Source: Dyella amyloliquefaciens (lineage in GTDB: Bacteria > Pseudomonadota > Gammaproteobacteria > Xanthomonadales > Rhodanobacteraceae). Taken from it: a stretch of DNA of 64,000 bases. The DNA lies in contig NZ_SAYT01000002.1 in the NCBI RefSeq assembly GCF_004296575.1, positions 124,001 through 188,000 on the forward strand, written 5' to 3'. Under the pieces are notes generated by a model. The model was not told where the DNA came from and ran no database searches. It was given only the letters and a program-made list of their open reading frames with translations. Shown one piece after another: positions 35,323 to 44,798 of this stretch (positions are counted from its first letter, which is position 1; each line of letters begins with the position of its first letter). The translations under genes and the position numbers were made by a program.

Positions 35323-38300
35323 TCAATGCGTGGACTGCGAACTACGCTCGTCGCTGTACCACTGTTTCGGGAGCTTGCGTTGCTCTGGATAGATTTCGTC
35401 CAGGGTTGCCGCATCGTAAAGGCGCCCGTTCTTCATCACCGCGGAGATCGCCAGCGCATTGCGCACGTCGACCAGGGGATCGCGGTCAAGCACCACCATG
35501 TCCGCGAACTTGCCAACCTCCAGGCTGCCGATCTCGTCCTGCCGACCGATCGTCTCGGCGGAGCCCATGGTCGCCGCGTACAGCACTTCATGCGGGGTCA
35601 TGCCGCCGGCAGCGTGGGCCTGCATCTCCCAGTGGATGCCGTAGCCAGGCACTTCGCCATGCGAGCCCATGCCCACCAGGCCACCCGCCCGCTGGCTGCT
35701 GGCCGCGCCGGCTGCGATGTCGCCGAACACATACTGGCCCGGTGCATACCAATGGCGTCGAGAGAACTTCTTCTCTTCCAGCAGTGGCGGCGAGAAGTGC
35801 TGCAGCTTGGCATCCGTCTGCGGAAGGTCGCGTTCGATGAAATAGTTCTGCGCCGGCGGGCCGCCGTGCGAAATCTGCAACGTGGTGGTGTAGCTCACGC
35901 GCGTCTGCACCAGCAGCTGGATGACGTCCTTGTAGAGCGGCGCCGCCGTCAGCGCGTGCTCGTTGCCGGCGAAGCCATCGATGATCTGGGTGAGATCGAG
36001 CTTCATGTCCAGCGCGCCTTCCGTCGTCGGCTGCAGGCCGAGTTCGTGCGACGCCATGACCACCCATTCGCGAACGCGGCGGTTGCCGGTGCGGTATTCC
36101 TTGAGGTTGTGCGTCCGGTACGCATCGGGATAGCGCGCAAGCAACGCACGCACCTGATCCAGGCTGGTGAAGTCGTTATACGAAAAGACTGCCGGCCCGG
36201 TCGAATAAACACGCGGCCCGAGCGAGAGTCCGGCGTTCAACATGTCCTGGTAGGCGAGCATGTCGATCGACAGCGGTGACGGATCCAGGCCCGCGGTCTT
36301 TCCATAGGCCAGGTCGGTCAGGTAGCTCCAGTTCTGCATGTCCAGCACGCCACGACGGACTTCCGCCCAGTGGTCATGCGTATCGATGAAGCCCGGCACC
36401 ACGAACTTGCCCGACAGGTCGCGCACGACCGCACCCTTGGGCACCTTCACTTCGCCACGCTTGCCGATGGCCGCGATGCGGTTGTCGATGACGAGGATGT
36501 CGGCATCCTTCAGCACTTCGTTGCCGTGCATCGTCACCGCCGTCGCGCCACGCAGCACGATGGTTGCGTGCGGGACGTCGCGCGGCACTTCGACCACGGC
36601 GGGGTAAGCCTCTACGCCATCCTTGCCGGGACGCGGATTGGCGCCCTTTCCGGCTTCGCCTGCGCGATCCATGGCGATATCCGCCAGCGGCTGGCGATAC
36701 AGCGTGGAGCCCATCGCCCAGAACACGCTCTTGCCGCCGTCAGCCCAGCCGAAGAAGTCGGCGCCGGCATCGGTCAGCCTCCGGTGCGCCAGCGGCGGCG
36801 CGGCGAGATCGACCGTCTGCCCCTCCTTCTCGGGCATGCGCAACAGGAACAACTGCTGCACCGTCTGCACCAGCACGTAGCGGCCATCCGGGCTCAGGCG
36901 CATGTCGTCGACCGGCACCCGTCCCTCCTGGAAGTAAAAGCCCGGGCCGGTGGCGGCAACCAGCTTCCGCTTGCTTGAGCCATCGAGCTTGACCGCGACC
37001 AGGCCCTCGTCGAAGACCACATTCACTTCGGAAGTGTTGCCGGCAAAATGCGGCACGCCACCCATGCTGCCGTGTGCCAGCACCTTCGCCTCGCCACCGC
37101 TCGCCGGCAGCAGGACCAGATCGGCTTCACGCAGCGGACCGTATTCCATGTAGGTGCGCATGCGCTCGGTGTTGCTGGAACGTTGCGCGACCAGATTGCG
37201 ACCATCCGGCGTGAACACGGGATTGGTGTAGTACGCGGCAGCGGGCGCGATGCTCTTCGGCACGCCGCCGTTCGCATCGACGCGCCAGATCTGGCCGCTG
37301 TCCGCCGCTCTCCAGGTGATATAGACGATGGTCTTGCCGTCCGGCGACCACGACGGTTGAAATGCCGCCTGGTCAGCCGGGCTCAATGCGCGAGGCCGTG
37401 CATTCGCCGTCAGGTCCATCGTGTAGATGCGGCCCAGCGCCGAGAACGCCATGTGCTTGCCGTCCGGCGAAAGCGCCGGCGCCTGGATCAGCCGTGCCCT
37501 GACCGGGCCGGTTCCGTCCTTGAAGGACTGGCGCAGGGAGGGACCGACGCCGAGATCGACATGCGCGTGGAACGGGATCACCACCGCCTTGCCGCTGGCC
37601 ATGTCAATCCGGTGGATCTTGCCCTCGTAGGCGGCGATCAGCGAACGCCCGTCCGGCATGAATGCATAGCCCGGGATCAGATCGCGCGTCGACAGGCCCT
37701 CCTGGTCATCGTGCTGCACCATCCGGATCAGCTCGCGATCCGCGCCACTGGCGAGGTCGCGCACACGCAGCTCGGCCTTGCCCTCGGCGCGGATGGCGTA
37801 GACAAGGCTCTTGCCATCCGGCGACAGGGCCGGACGCATGGCACTGCCCTGGTCCGTAATGATGGTGTCGCTGCTGCCGGTGCTGAGGTCACGACGTTCG
37901 ATGCTCCACATCGGGAGCGTCATGTCTTCGTCGAACGTTCCATAGCGGCCGGCCATATACAGCGTGTGGCCATCGCGTGCCGCCACGACGCCCAGGGCGC
38001 TGTAGCGCTCATCCTTTGGCTGCGCGTCGTAGCTCTTGCCGTGCGTAACGCGCTCGCCCTTGCCGTCGCCATCGATCGCGAATCGCCACACCTCATAGGC
38101 CGTGAGGTCGGAGTGGAAGATCGAGACGAAGATCGTGCGCCCGTCCGCGGACCAGGTCGGCGAGGTGAACACCGCATTGTCGTCGAAACGGGAAATCTGC
38201 CGGGGATGCGAGCCGTCCTTGTCGGCAATCCAGACATTCTCGTTGCCGGAACGATCGCTCACGAAAACGATGTGCGCACCATCGGGCGCGTACCGCGGCT

Positions 38301-38553
38301 GCGAGTCAAAAGGCAGTCCCTGCGTGATCGGGGTCGCCGTACCACCACCGATGGGCAGCGTGTACAGATCGCCCAACAGGTCGAACACGATGCTGCGACC
38401 GTCCGGCGCCACGTCCAGCGAGACCCAGGTGCCCTCGTCGGTATCGAAGCGGACATGCCGCGCCGGCGTCAGGGGCAAGGCGTCGTCGGACGCAACAGCA
38501 AGTCCGCTGACGAGGCAGCACACGACGAGCAACAGCAATCGATTCAGGCGCAT
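35323..38553 (-). CDS. Exported TolB-like beta-propeller/amidohydrolase fusion
   Basis: 1076 residues from ATG 38553 (MRLNRLLLLVVCCLVSGLAVAS, signal peptide). Residues ~40-640 hold WD40-like/TolB propeller repeats, each with SPDG or similar (APDGRSIVFDL, APDGAHIVFVSDRSGNENVW, SPDGKSLVYAI, TPDGRNLVAQ). The last ~400 residues are an amidohydrolase: DADILVIDNRIAAIGKRG, FVVPGFIDTHDHWAE (HxH metal site), GSHGEVPGYGIHWEMQ and GSLEVGKFADMVVLDRDP. Related proteins are annotated as amidohydrolase or imidazolonepropionase-like, with unknown true substrates. It is the last gene of the operon that begins with a TonB-dependent receptor; 46 bp separate it from the gene before. It likely works in the periplasm. 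Confidence 0.9.
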   Translation of the reverse strand: MRLNRLLLLVVCCLVSGLAVASDDALPLTPARHVRFDTDEGTWVSLDVAPDGRSIVFDLLGDLYTLPIGGGTATPITQGLPFDSQPRYAPDGAHIVFVSDRSGNENVWIADKDGSHPRQISRFDDNAVFTSPTWSADGRTIFVSIFHSDLTAYEVWRFAIDGDGKGERVTHGKSYDAQPKDERYSALGVVAARDGHTLYMAGRYGTFDEDMTLPMWSIERRDLSTGSSDTIITDQGSAMRPALSPDGKSLVYAIRAEGKAELRVRDLASGADRELIRMVQHDDQEGLSTRDLIPGYAFMPDGRSLIAAYEGKIHRIDMASGKAVVIPFHAHVDLGVGPSLRQSFKDGTGPVRARLIQAPALSPDGKHMAFSALGRIYTMDLTANARPRALSPADQAAFQPSWSPDGKTIVYITWRAADSGQIWRVDANGGVPKSIAPAAAYYTNPVFTPDGRNLVAQRSSNTERMRTYMEYGPLREADLVLLPASGGEAKVLAHGSMGGVPHFAGNTSEVNVVFDEGLVAVKLDGSSKRKLVAATGPGFYFQEGRVPVDDMRLSPDGRYVLVQTVQQLFLLRMPEKEGQTVDLAAPPLAHRRLTDAGADFFGWADGGKSVFWAMGSTLYRQPLADIAMDRAGEAGKGANPRPGKDGVEAYPAVVEVPRDVPHATIVLRGATAVTMHGNEVLKDADILVIDNRIAAIGKRGEVKVPKGAVVRDLSGKFVVPGFIDTHDHWAEVRRGVLDMQNWSYLTDLAYGKTAGLDPSPLSIDMLAYQDMLNAGLSLGPRVYSTGPAVFSYNDFTSLDQVRALLARYPDAYRTHNLKEYRTGNRRVREWVVMASHELGLQPTTEGALDMKLDLTQIIDGFAGNEHALTAAPLYKDVIQLLVQTRVSYTTTLQISHGGPPAQNYFIERDLPQTDAKLQHFSPPLLEEKKFSRRHWYAPGQYVFGDIAAGAASSQRAGGLVGMGSHGEVPGYGIHWEMQAHAAGGMTPHEVLYAATMGSAETIGRQDEIGSLEVGKFADMVVLDRDPLVDVRNALAISAVMKNGRLYDAATLDEIYPEQRKLPKQWYSDERSSQSTH

Positions 38554-38599
38554 GACATCACGTTTCCAGCAGTGAACATTATCAACAACACACGGCGCA

Positions 38600-39919
38600 T
38601 CAGGGACGGTAGGCAGCCGGCCAGCGGTCTTGCGCATGCGAAGGCGCATAACGATCGCGCAGCAGCGACTGATGCGTCACCCGCCCCGCCTGCACGCCGC
38701 GAACGAATACGACGTCAGCCGCCGTGGACGGCTCCAGCGGATCGCCATCCCATACCACGAGATCGGCGTCCTGCCCCCGCGCCATGCTGCCGTAGTGATC
38801 GGAAATATCAAAGATGTGCGCGGGATTGACCGTCAACGCCTTCAGTGCCTCGGCATACGGAAGACCGCTCGCCACCGCCAGGCCGGCGCCCTCACGCACG
38901 GCGGAGCCGGCATTGTGACTGAGCTGAATGGTGTTACCCGAGACGCTGAAGGCGATGGTCACGCCGGCCTTCACCAGCATCGCCGCATTGCCTGCACGGG
39001 AGCCAAGGTCATCGAACGTCCAGGGAATATCCGCCTCTGGGTCGAGCACCACGGCAACCTTGTTCGCGGCGAGCAGGTCGGCGCAACGCCAGGCCTCGCT
39101 GCCGCCGACCACGATCAGCCGCAGGTGGTAGTCACGCGCAAGCGCCACCGCCTGGCGGATATCCGATTCACGTGTGGCACGTATCGCCAGCGGCATGTGC
39201 GTATCGAGCATGGCGCGCAGAGCGGCGATGTTCACGGCGTTCTGCAGCTGATCGCGCGGTACCGCCGCCGACCTGGACGGATTGAAGGTTTTCGCTTCGT
39301 CGAAGGCATTGCGCAGCAGCTGCCACTGCGCGCTGCGCGAACCGCCCTCACGCCGGATATCCAGGCCACCCACTCCCGCATACATGGCCGCCCTGGGACG
39401 ATCGAGAATGTCGCCACCCGGCTGGACACGCAGCACGGCACCCATACCCAGGAAAACCGGGTCCGGCGTAGCCGTGGGGCTGGTCGCCGCGCGCGTCAGC
39501 CCGTCGCCAAGCGCGACCGGCAGCAACATCGAGTTCGCATTGAGCCCGTACTGCACGTCAAACGCCGCGCCGAGCGGACCGCGATTCACTCCGTAGTCGC
39601 GGGTTTCCGGCAACGAGGACACTTCGACCAGTCCAAGCTGCGTATCCGCGTTCATCAGGCCCGGGGTCACCAGATGCCCCGCCGCGTCGATGACGCGGGC
39701 ATCGGACGGCGGCGGCGCCCCTCGCGCCACCGACTCGTAGTGGCCATCGCGTATCACGATGGTGGCATCGTCGATGCGGCCGCCACTGGCATCCATCATC
39801 GTCCACGCCTGGGCATGGATGATGGCTACAGCGCTTCCGGCCGCCGCATCACCAAACGCAAAGCAAAGCGCCAGGCCCGCGGCGACCATGCATACGAACG
39901 ACCCGCGCCTATTGGTCAT
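38600..39919 (-). CDS. Exported amidohydrolase-like protein lacking the metal-binding residues
   Basis: 439 residues. ATG 39919 is preferred: it starts a clear signal peptide (MTNRRGSFVCMVAAGLALCFAFGDAAA) and overlaps the preceding gene by 11 bp. The fold is that of the next-door amidohydrolases (RIDDATIVIRDGHYESVARG, HLVTPGLMNADTQLGLVE, LKALTVNPAHIFDISDHYGSMARGQDADLVVWDGDPLE). The HxH after PGLM is replaced by D-T-Q and the late catalytic Asp region reads AFSVSGNTIQLSHN. Zinc hydrolysis is therefore unlikely. It may be a structural or binding partner of the complete enzyme encoded just upstream, or a lyase-like derivative. Confidence 0.87.
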   Translation of the reverse strand: MTNRRGSFVCMVAAGLALCFAFGDAAAGSAVAIIHAQAWTMMDASGGRIDDATIVIRDGHYESVARGAPPPSDARVIDAAGHLVTPGLMNADTQLGLVEVSSLPETRDYGVNRGPLGAAFDVQYGLNANSMLLPVALGDGLTRAATSPTATPDPVFLGMGAVLRVQPGGDILDRPRAAMYAGVGGLDIRREGGSRSAQWQLLRNAFDEAKTFNPSRSAAVPRDQLQNAVNIAALRAMLDTHMPLAIRATRESDIRQAVALARDYHLRLIVVGGSEAWRCADLLAANKVAVVLDPEADIPWTFDDLGSRAGNAAMLVKAGVTIAFSVSGNTIQLSHNAGSAVREGAGLAVASGLPYAEALKALTVNPAHIFDISDHYGSMARGQDADLVVWDGDPLEPSTAADVVFVRGVQAGRVTHQSLLRDRYAPSHAQDRWPAAYRP

Positions 39920-41351
39920 CGCCAACCGCCGCGGGCTTGTCCGACATGCTTGGCTCACCGAGTTCGAAATCCGAACGTGGCCGGCGCGCAGGATCGTTCC
40001 GGTCGTAGACCAGCGCACCGTCGATGAAGACCTGATCTGCCTTGGTGTAGACGCTGAAGGGATCGCCTGACCAGAGCACCAGGTCCGCGTTCTTTCCCGG
40101 CTCCAGCGAGCCGATCTGCGTGTCCAGTCCGAGGATCTTGGCGGAATTGAGCGTGACCCACTGGATGGCGTGCTCGGCACTGATCTTCAGCCCCGCGCGT
40201 CGACCCGATGCCATCGCCTTGCCTGCCTCGAGCGTGAGGCGCTGCCCCAGCCATGGCGAATCGGAATGCAGGGCGACGCAGACGCCCGCCGCATCGACGA
40301 ATGCCGCGTTCTCGCGGATACCGTCGAGCGCTTCCATTTTGTAGCCCCACCAGTCCGACCAGACCACGGCACAGGTGTGGTTCGCGACGAACAGCTGCGG
40401 GATCTTGTACGCCTCGACCGCGTGATGGAACGCCGTGATGTGGAAGCCCTCTTCCTTGGCGAGGTCGAACAGCGTCGCCATGTCATCGGCGCGGTAGCAA
40501 TGCCAGTGCACGCGGATGTCGCCGTTGAGCACGCCGACCAGCGTGTCTTCCTTCAGGTCATCGTCCGGCCGCTTGTCGCGCTTGCCTGAAAGATAGTCCA
40601 GCCATTTTTGCCGGTATTCCGCCGCTTCGAGGAATTCGTCGCGGACACCGGCGACATTGCCCATGCGGCTGCCGGGAAACTTCCCTTTTTCGCCGAACGC
40701 ATATTTCGGGCTTTCGCCACAGGCCATCTTGAGGCCGTAGGGAGCACCGGGGAATTTCATCGCCTGCACGGTAGTCGCAGGGACGTTCTTCACTATGACG
40801 CTGCGGCCGCCGATCAGATTGTTCGAGCCAGGCAGGATCTGCAGTGTGGTGACTCCGCCAGCAAGCGCGCGGGCGAATGAGGGGTCCTGCACGGTGATGG
40901 AGTGCTCGACCCAGACGTCGGGCGTCGCCGGCCTGCTGGTCTCGCTGACGTCCGACTCCTCCAGATCCAGGCTGGTGAAGGGAGCGGCGAAGGCACCGTC
41001 GTGCGAATGGACGTCGATGATGCCCGGGGTGACCCAGCGGCCTTTGGCGTCGATCGTTTCCGTACCTGCCGGCACGCTGATCGGCGTCGTGCTCAGCGCC
41101 ACGATCTTGCCGTTGCGCATCAGCAGGTTCGCGTGCTCGAAGCGACGGCCGGCACCGTCGAGCACGGTGGCGTTGACCAGCAAGGTGTCTTGCCGCGGCA
41201 GCGGCGTGTAGGTGCTCGGATAGGGATCGCTCAACCAAGGCAATGACGCCTTGTCGTGATCCCGTGGTGCAGGCGCAGCCTCGGCGCGCGGAATCACTTC
41301 CGCCGCCGAGGCCACCACGAAGCATGCCAGGATGAACGAGACAAGCTTCAT
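39909..41351 (-). CDS. Exported amidohydrolase (imidazolonepropionase-like) with complete metal site
   Basis: 480 residues from ATG 41351; signal peptide MKLVSFILACFVVASAAEVIPRAEA. The metal-dependent amidohydrolase site is intact: WVTPGIIDVHSHDGAF (HxH), the histidines in HWHCYRADD and GFHITAFHHAVEAYKIP, and the catalytic Asp in CVALHSDSPWLGQRL. The end motif GSLEPGKNADLVLWSGDPFS is typical. An internal GVTTLQILPGSNNLIGGRS segment is shared with other uncharacterised exported amidohydrolases. It follows the TonB-dependent receptor by 9 bp and overlaps the degenerate paralogue by 11 bp. It may hydrolyse a cyclic amide, peptide or siderophore brought in by the receptor; that is inference. Confidence 0.9.
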   Translation of the reverse strand: MKLVSFILACFVVASAAEVIPRAEAAPAPRDHDKASLPWLSDPYPSTYTPLPRQDTLLVNATVLDGAGRRFEHANLLMRNGKIVALSTTPISVPAGTETIDAKGRWVTPGIIDVHSHDGAFAAPFTSLDLEESDVSETSRPATPDVWVEHSITVQDPSFARALAGGVTTLQILPGSNNLIGGRSVIVKNVPATTVQAMKFPGAPYGLKMACGESPKYAFGEKGKFPGSRMGNVAGVRDEFLEAAEYRQKWLDYLSGKRDKRPDDDLKEDTLVGVLNGDIRVHWHCYRADDMATLFDLAKEEGFHITAFHHAVEAYKIPQLFVANHTCAVVWSDWWGYKMEALDGIRENAAFVDAAGVCVALHSDSPWLGQRLTLEAGKAMASGRRAGLKISAEHAIQWVTLNSAKILGLDTQIGSLEPGKNADLVLWSGDPFSVYTKADQVFIDGALVYDRNDPARRPRSDFELGEPSMSDKPAAVGDDQ

Positions 41352-41360
41352 GCGATGCGC

Positions 41361-43553
41361 TTAGAACCTGCGCGTCAGCGTGAGGTTCACCGCGCGACGC
41401 AGGCCGTAGAAGCACTGCGAATCACTGGAACAGCGCGACAGGTACTCGCGATCGAACAGGTTGGCGATGTTGAGCTGGAACAGCCACTTGTCCATCGAGT
41501 AGTGCACCGTGGCGTCCCACAGCACGACCGGCGGCGTACGGAAGGCATTCGCCGGGTCGCCATAGCTCTCGCCGACATAGCGCATGCCAAGGCTGGCGCC
41601 GAGTCGGCCGCTTGCCTCGGTGTAGTCGACCAGGCCCGACAGCATCTGCTTCGGCACCTGCACCAGCTCCTTGCCCAGATCGGACCCGTTGCTCTTGGTC
41701 ACCGCGGAATCGGTGTAGGTATAGGCGCCGTTGAAGCTCCACATCTCGTTGAGGCGAGCGACGAATTCGAGCTCGGCACCCTTCACCTCGACCGCGCCCG
41801 TCTGCACGCTGAAGAACACGTGTGCCGGATCCGGATCGGGCGTCAGGACGTTCTTCTGCTTCAAATCGTAGAGCGCTGCGGTCAGCAGCATGTTCTGGCC
41901 GTTCGGCAGGAAGGTCGGCTGGAACTTGACGCCGGCTTCGACCTGGCTGCCTTCGGTCGGCTTGAACGCATTGCCGCTGAAATCCGCACCAGCCACCGGC
42001 TGGAACGACGTCGCGTAGGACACGTAGGGCGCGATGCCGTTCTCGAACAGGTAGTTCAGGCCTGCGCGATAGGTGAACTTGTCATCGGTGGTGCTCTTGC
42101 CGAAGTTGTCCGACTCGACGTGGTCGTAGCGGCCGCCCAGCGTCAGCACCCAATGGTCGATCTTGAACTGGTCTTCGCCGTAGAAGCCGGTCTGCTTCTG
42201 CACTTCCTGGGTATACGGGAAGAGCGGCGGCGTGGTGATGGCCGCACCGTAGACCGGGTTGAACAGGTCGATCGACGGCGCCACCGCGAAACCGTAAGCC
42301 GCGCTATCGGTATAACGGCGATAGTCGATGCCGAAGAGCAACTTCTGATCCAGCTGGCCGGTTTCGACCTTGCCTTCGACACGCGAGTCCACGTTGAACG
42401 ACTTCACGTTCTCGTTGAACGGGAAGTTGTAGCGATCGACCGTGCGATAGTCAGTCGGCGTGCCATCGGCATTGAGCTCGAGGCCGGCGCCGTAGACCTG
42501 CTTGATCTTGACGTCGTTCGAGAAGTACTTGAGGTTCTGCTCGAAGCGCCAGTCTTCGTTGAACTTGTGGCTGAAGTCGTAACCGACGCCGTACTGGTCG
42601 CGGGCGAAATGGTTGTAGTCCGGCTCGCCGAGGTTGCGGTTGGTCGGCACCGTACCCAGCGGATTGGGCAGTGCCACGCCGTAGATCGGCAGGAAGCCGC
42701 CACCGTCGCCATACACGTCGTCGTGCTGGAAGTAGCTCAGCAGGGTCAGGTTCGTATCGGGCGAGATCACCCAGGTGACTGCCGGTGCGATGTACTGGCG
42801 ATCGGTGTCGACGCCATCGGTCTGCGTGCCCTTGTCGAACCACACAGCCGTGAGGCGACCCAGGAAGTGACCATCGGCGTCGAGCGGGCCGGTGAAGTCG
42901 CCGTTGAGCTGGGCATTGCCGTAGCTGCCGTACTGGGCACCAAGCTCACCACTGAACTGCGCCTCGGGACGACGGCTGGTCAGGTTGATGATGCCGCCCG
43001 GAGGCGAAAGGCCGTACACCGTCGACGACGGGCCCTTGAGCACTTCAACGTTCTGGAAGCCGTACAGGTCGAGACCGACGCTGGCGACCGAGCCGATCGG
43101 CGCCTGCAGGCCATCGATGTATTCCGGCGGCGTGAAGCCACGCAGTGTCAGCCAGTCGTAGCGCGGGTCCGGACCGTAGTTTTCACCGATCACGCCGGAG
43201 GTGTAGCGCACCACCTGGCTGAGGTTCTGCCAATCCAGCAGATCGATCTGGTCGCGCGGGATCACCGTCACCGACTGCGGCGTTTCGATCAGCGGAATCG
43301 CCAGCTTGACCGCGTCATTGGTCTGCTTGGGCACGTAGTTCGGCGCACTGACCACCACGCCTTCCAGCTGCTTGGCAGCCTTCTTGTTGGCCGCATCCGT
43401 GGATGCATCGGTGCTCTTGGTGTTGTCCGTCTGCGCGTCGACGGGTGCCGAGTAGGCAGCGAACGCAGAAGTGCCGAGTGCCAGCGACACGGCGATATGC
43501 AGCAGGCCGCGCTGCCAGGAGCGGTGCGTGCCGGCCGATTCACGAACGATCAT
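41361..43553 (-). CDS. TonB-dependent siderophore-type outer-membrane receptor
   Basis: 730 residues; AAGGGGA precedes ATG 43553. Signal peptide to about residue 40 (VSLALGTSAFAAYSAPVDA). A TonB-box-like segment (LEGVVVSAPN) leads to a plug of the siderophore subgroup: AIPLIETPQSVTVIPRDQI, LSQVVRYTSGVIGENYG, YDWLTLRGFTPPEYIDG and NVEVLKGPSSTVYGLSPPGGIINLTS. The barrel ends CFYGLRRAVNLTLTRRF with a terminal Phe. There is no N-terminal signalling extension. It heads the operon with three amidohydrolase-type genes 9-46 bp apart or overlapping, so imported substrate and periplasmic hydrolysis are probably linked. A Fur box was not recognised upstream. Confidence 0.95.
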   Translation of the reverse strand: MIVRESAGTHRSWQRGLLHIAVSLALGTSAFAAYSAPVDAQTDNTKSTDASTDAANKKAAKQLEGVVVSAPNYVPKQTNDAVKLAIPLIETPQSVTVIPRDQIDLLDWQNLSQVVRYTSGVIGENYGPDPRYDWLTLRGFTPPEYIDGLQAPIGSVASVGLDLYGFQNVEVLKGPSSTVYGLSPPGGIINLTSRRPEAQFSGELGAQYGSYGNAQLNGDFTGPLDADGHFLGRLTAVWFDKGTQTDGVDTDRQYIAPAVTWVISPDTNLTLLSYFQHDDVYGDGGGFLPIYGVALPNPLGTVPTNRNLGEPDYNHFARDQYGVGYDFSHKFNEDWRFEQNLKYFSNDVKIKQVYGAGLELNADGTPTDYRTVDRYNFPFNENVKSFNVDSRVEGKVETGQLDQKLLFGIDYRRYTDSAAYGFAVAPSIDLFNPVYGAAITTPPLFPYTQEVQKQTGFYGEDQFKIDHWVLTLGGRYDHVESDNFGKSTTDDKFTYRAGLNYLFENGIAPYVSYATSFQPVAGADFSGNAFKPTEGSQVEAGVKFQPTFLPNGQNMLLTAALYDLKQKNVLTPDPDPAHVFFSVQTGAVEVKGAELEFVARLNEMWSFNGAYTYTDSAVTKSNGSDLGKELVQVPKQMLSGLVDYTEASGRLGASLGMRYVGESYGDPANAFRTPPVVLWDATVHYSMDKWLFQLNIANLFDREYLSRCSSDSQCFYGLRRAVNLTLTRRF

Positions 43554-43802
43554 AGTTATTCCCCTTCACAGGTACGACAACTCCCATGGACGCCTCCCCC
43601 GAGTTTGTCCGGACTGCTGATGAATTCCGTGATGGTCACTCTCGTCCTCTTGCCCTCGCCGTGCATACTCGGCGGGGTCTTTAGTCGTCGCGCTCGGGCC
43701 ATCGCGCCCGCCGCCGCACCGTTGCGTTCCGGTGTCCGACAGTGACCATCGTCATTTGCTGCTATTTGCCTGAATGCTTCATGGCGAGGCCTGCCCCGCC
43801 AC

Positions 43803-44798
43803 TTATTGCTGAAACGACTTCCGCAGCCATGCCGCGCCATCCGCGATGGCCCGCTCGGCGACGTCCGCAATGGACACGGCCTCGAGAAAGCTATGCGTGG
43901 CTCCGGCGTACTCGATGAACTGCACGTCCACACCCGCCTGGCTCAGCTTCGCGTCGAAGGCACGACTCTGCTCGGCAAGCACGTCGCACTGTGCGCCGAT
44001 CACGAAGGCAGGAGGCAAGCCAGCCAGCTCGGCGCGCAAAGGCGACACCAGCGGATTGAGCACCTCCTCGGGACGGACCAGATAGTTGTGCCAGAACGTG
44101 GCCATCTCCGCGGTGGTAAGCAGATTGCCATCGGCGCCGAACCCGCTGCTCGCCTCGGGCGAAATCTCGTCGATGAAGCAGCCGTAGATCAGCAGCATGC
44201 CGCGCAACGCGGGTCCCGTGCCGGCGTCCCGCAAGAGCAGGCTCGTCGTCACGGAAAGGTTCGCTCCGGCCGAATCGCCGCCAATCGCGAAGCGCTCGGG
44301 ATCGATGCCCAGCGCGCGCGCCTGGCCGTGCAAGCCGCGGACCGCATCCACGATCTCTTCCAGGGCCTGGGGAAATTTCGCTTCGGGGGACAGGCTGTAA
44401 TCGATACCGACGACCGTTGCGCCCGACCTCGCGGCCAGTTCGCGCATGATGCGATCGTGCGTATCGAGGCTGAACATCGTCCAGCCGCCGCCATGCAGGT
44501 AGATCAACGCCGGAAGCGCTTCATCCCCACCCGTGGGGCGATGAAGCCGTGCCCGGACCGGCCCGTGTCGGGTGGCAAGGCTGATATCGCGCGTCTCCGT
44601 CATCACCGGTCCGCCCTGGCGCCACGGCGTACGCACGATCTCGGCGATACGGCGCTTTTCCGTGACGGGCAGCGACGCCACCTCCGGATGCTGCGCCCAG
44701 GCTTCCGCCAGGGCAGAAACGAAACGGCGAATCTGCGGGTCAAGCGAATCGCCAACCTGCGTTTCCGGGCTGGTACCGGAAGGTCCAAAGCTTTGCAA
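43803..44798 (-). CDS. Alpha/beta hydrolase, hormone-sensitive-lipase/esterase type, with TTG start
   Basis: 331 residues. The start is TTG 44798, preceded by GGAGG at 5-nt spacing; the next in-frame ATG (codon 66) would remove conserved sequence. HSL family motifs: oxyanion hole HGGGW in IYLHGGGWTMF, nucleophile GDSAG in IGGDSAGANLS, acid Asp in GAQCDVLAEQ and catalytic His in YAGATHSFLEA. Substrates are probably short-chain carboxyl esters. No signal peptide, so cytoplasmic. The gene lies downstream of, and diverges from, the AraC regulator (534 bp between starts), which may control it. Confidence 0.92.
   Translation of the reverse strand: MQSFGPSGTSPETQVGDSLDPQIRRFVSALAEAWAQHPEVASLPVTEKRRIAEIVRTPWRQGGPVMTETRDISLATRHGPVRARLHRPTGGDEALPALIYLHGGGWTMFSLDTHDRIMRELAARSGATVVGIDYSLSPEAKFPQALEEIVDAVRGLHGQARALGIDPERFAIGGDSAGANLSVTTSLLLRDAGTGPALRGMLLIYGCFIDEISPEASSGFGADGNLLTTAEMATFWHNYLVRPEEVLNPLVSPLRAELAGLPPAFVIGAQCDVLAEQSRAFDAKLSQAGVDVQFIEYAGATHSFLEAVSIADVAERAIADGAAWLRKSFQQ

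Noticed and set aside
37048-38829. 593-codon plus-strand frame opposite the propeller/amidohydrolase gene
   Set aside because: Antisense shadow of a gene with clear domains and a signal peptide.
41256-43745. 829-codon plus-strand frame across the TonB-receptor gene
   Set aside because: It is the antisense of a well-supported receptor; composition is typical of shadow frames (Arg, Val, His, Gln rich).
43554-43802. Fur box upstream of the siderophore-type receptor
   Set aside because: No GATAAT-like triplet repeats could be found by eye; iron control is therefore not claimed.
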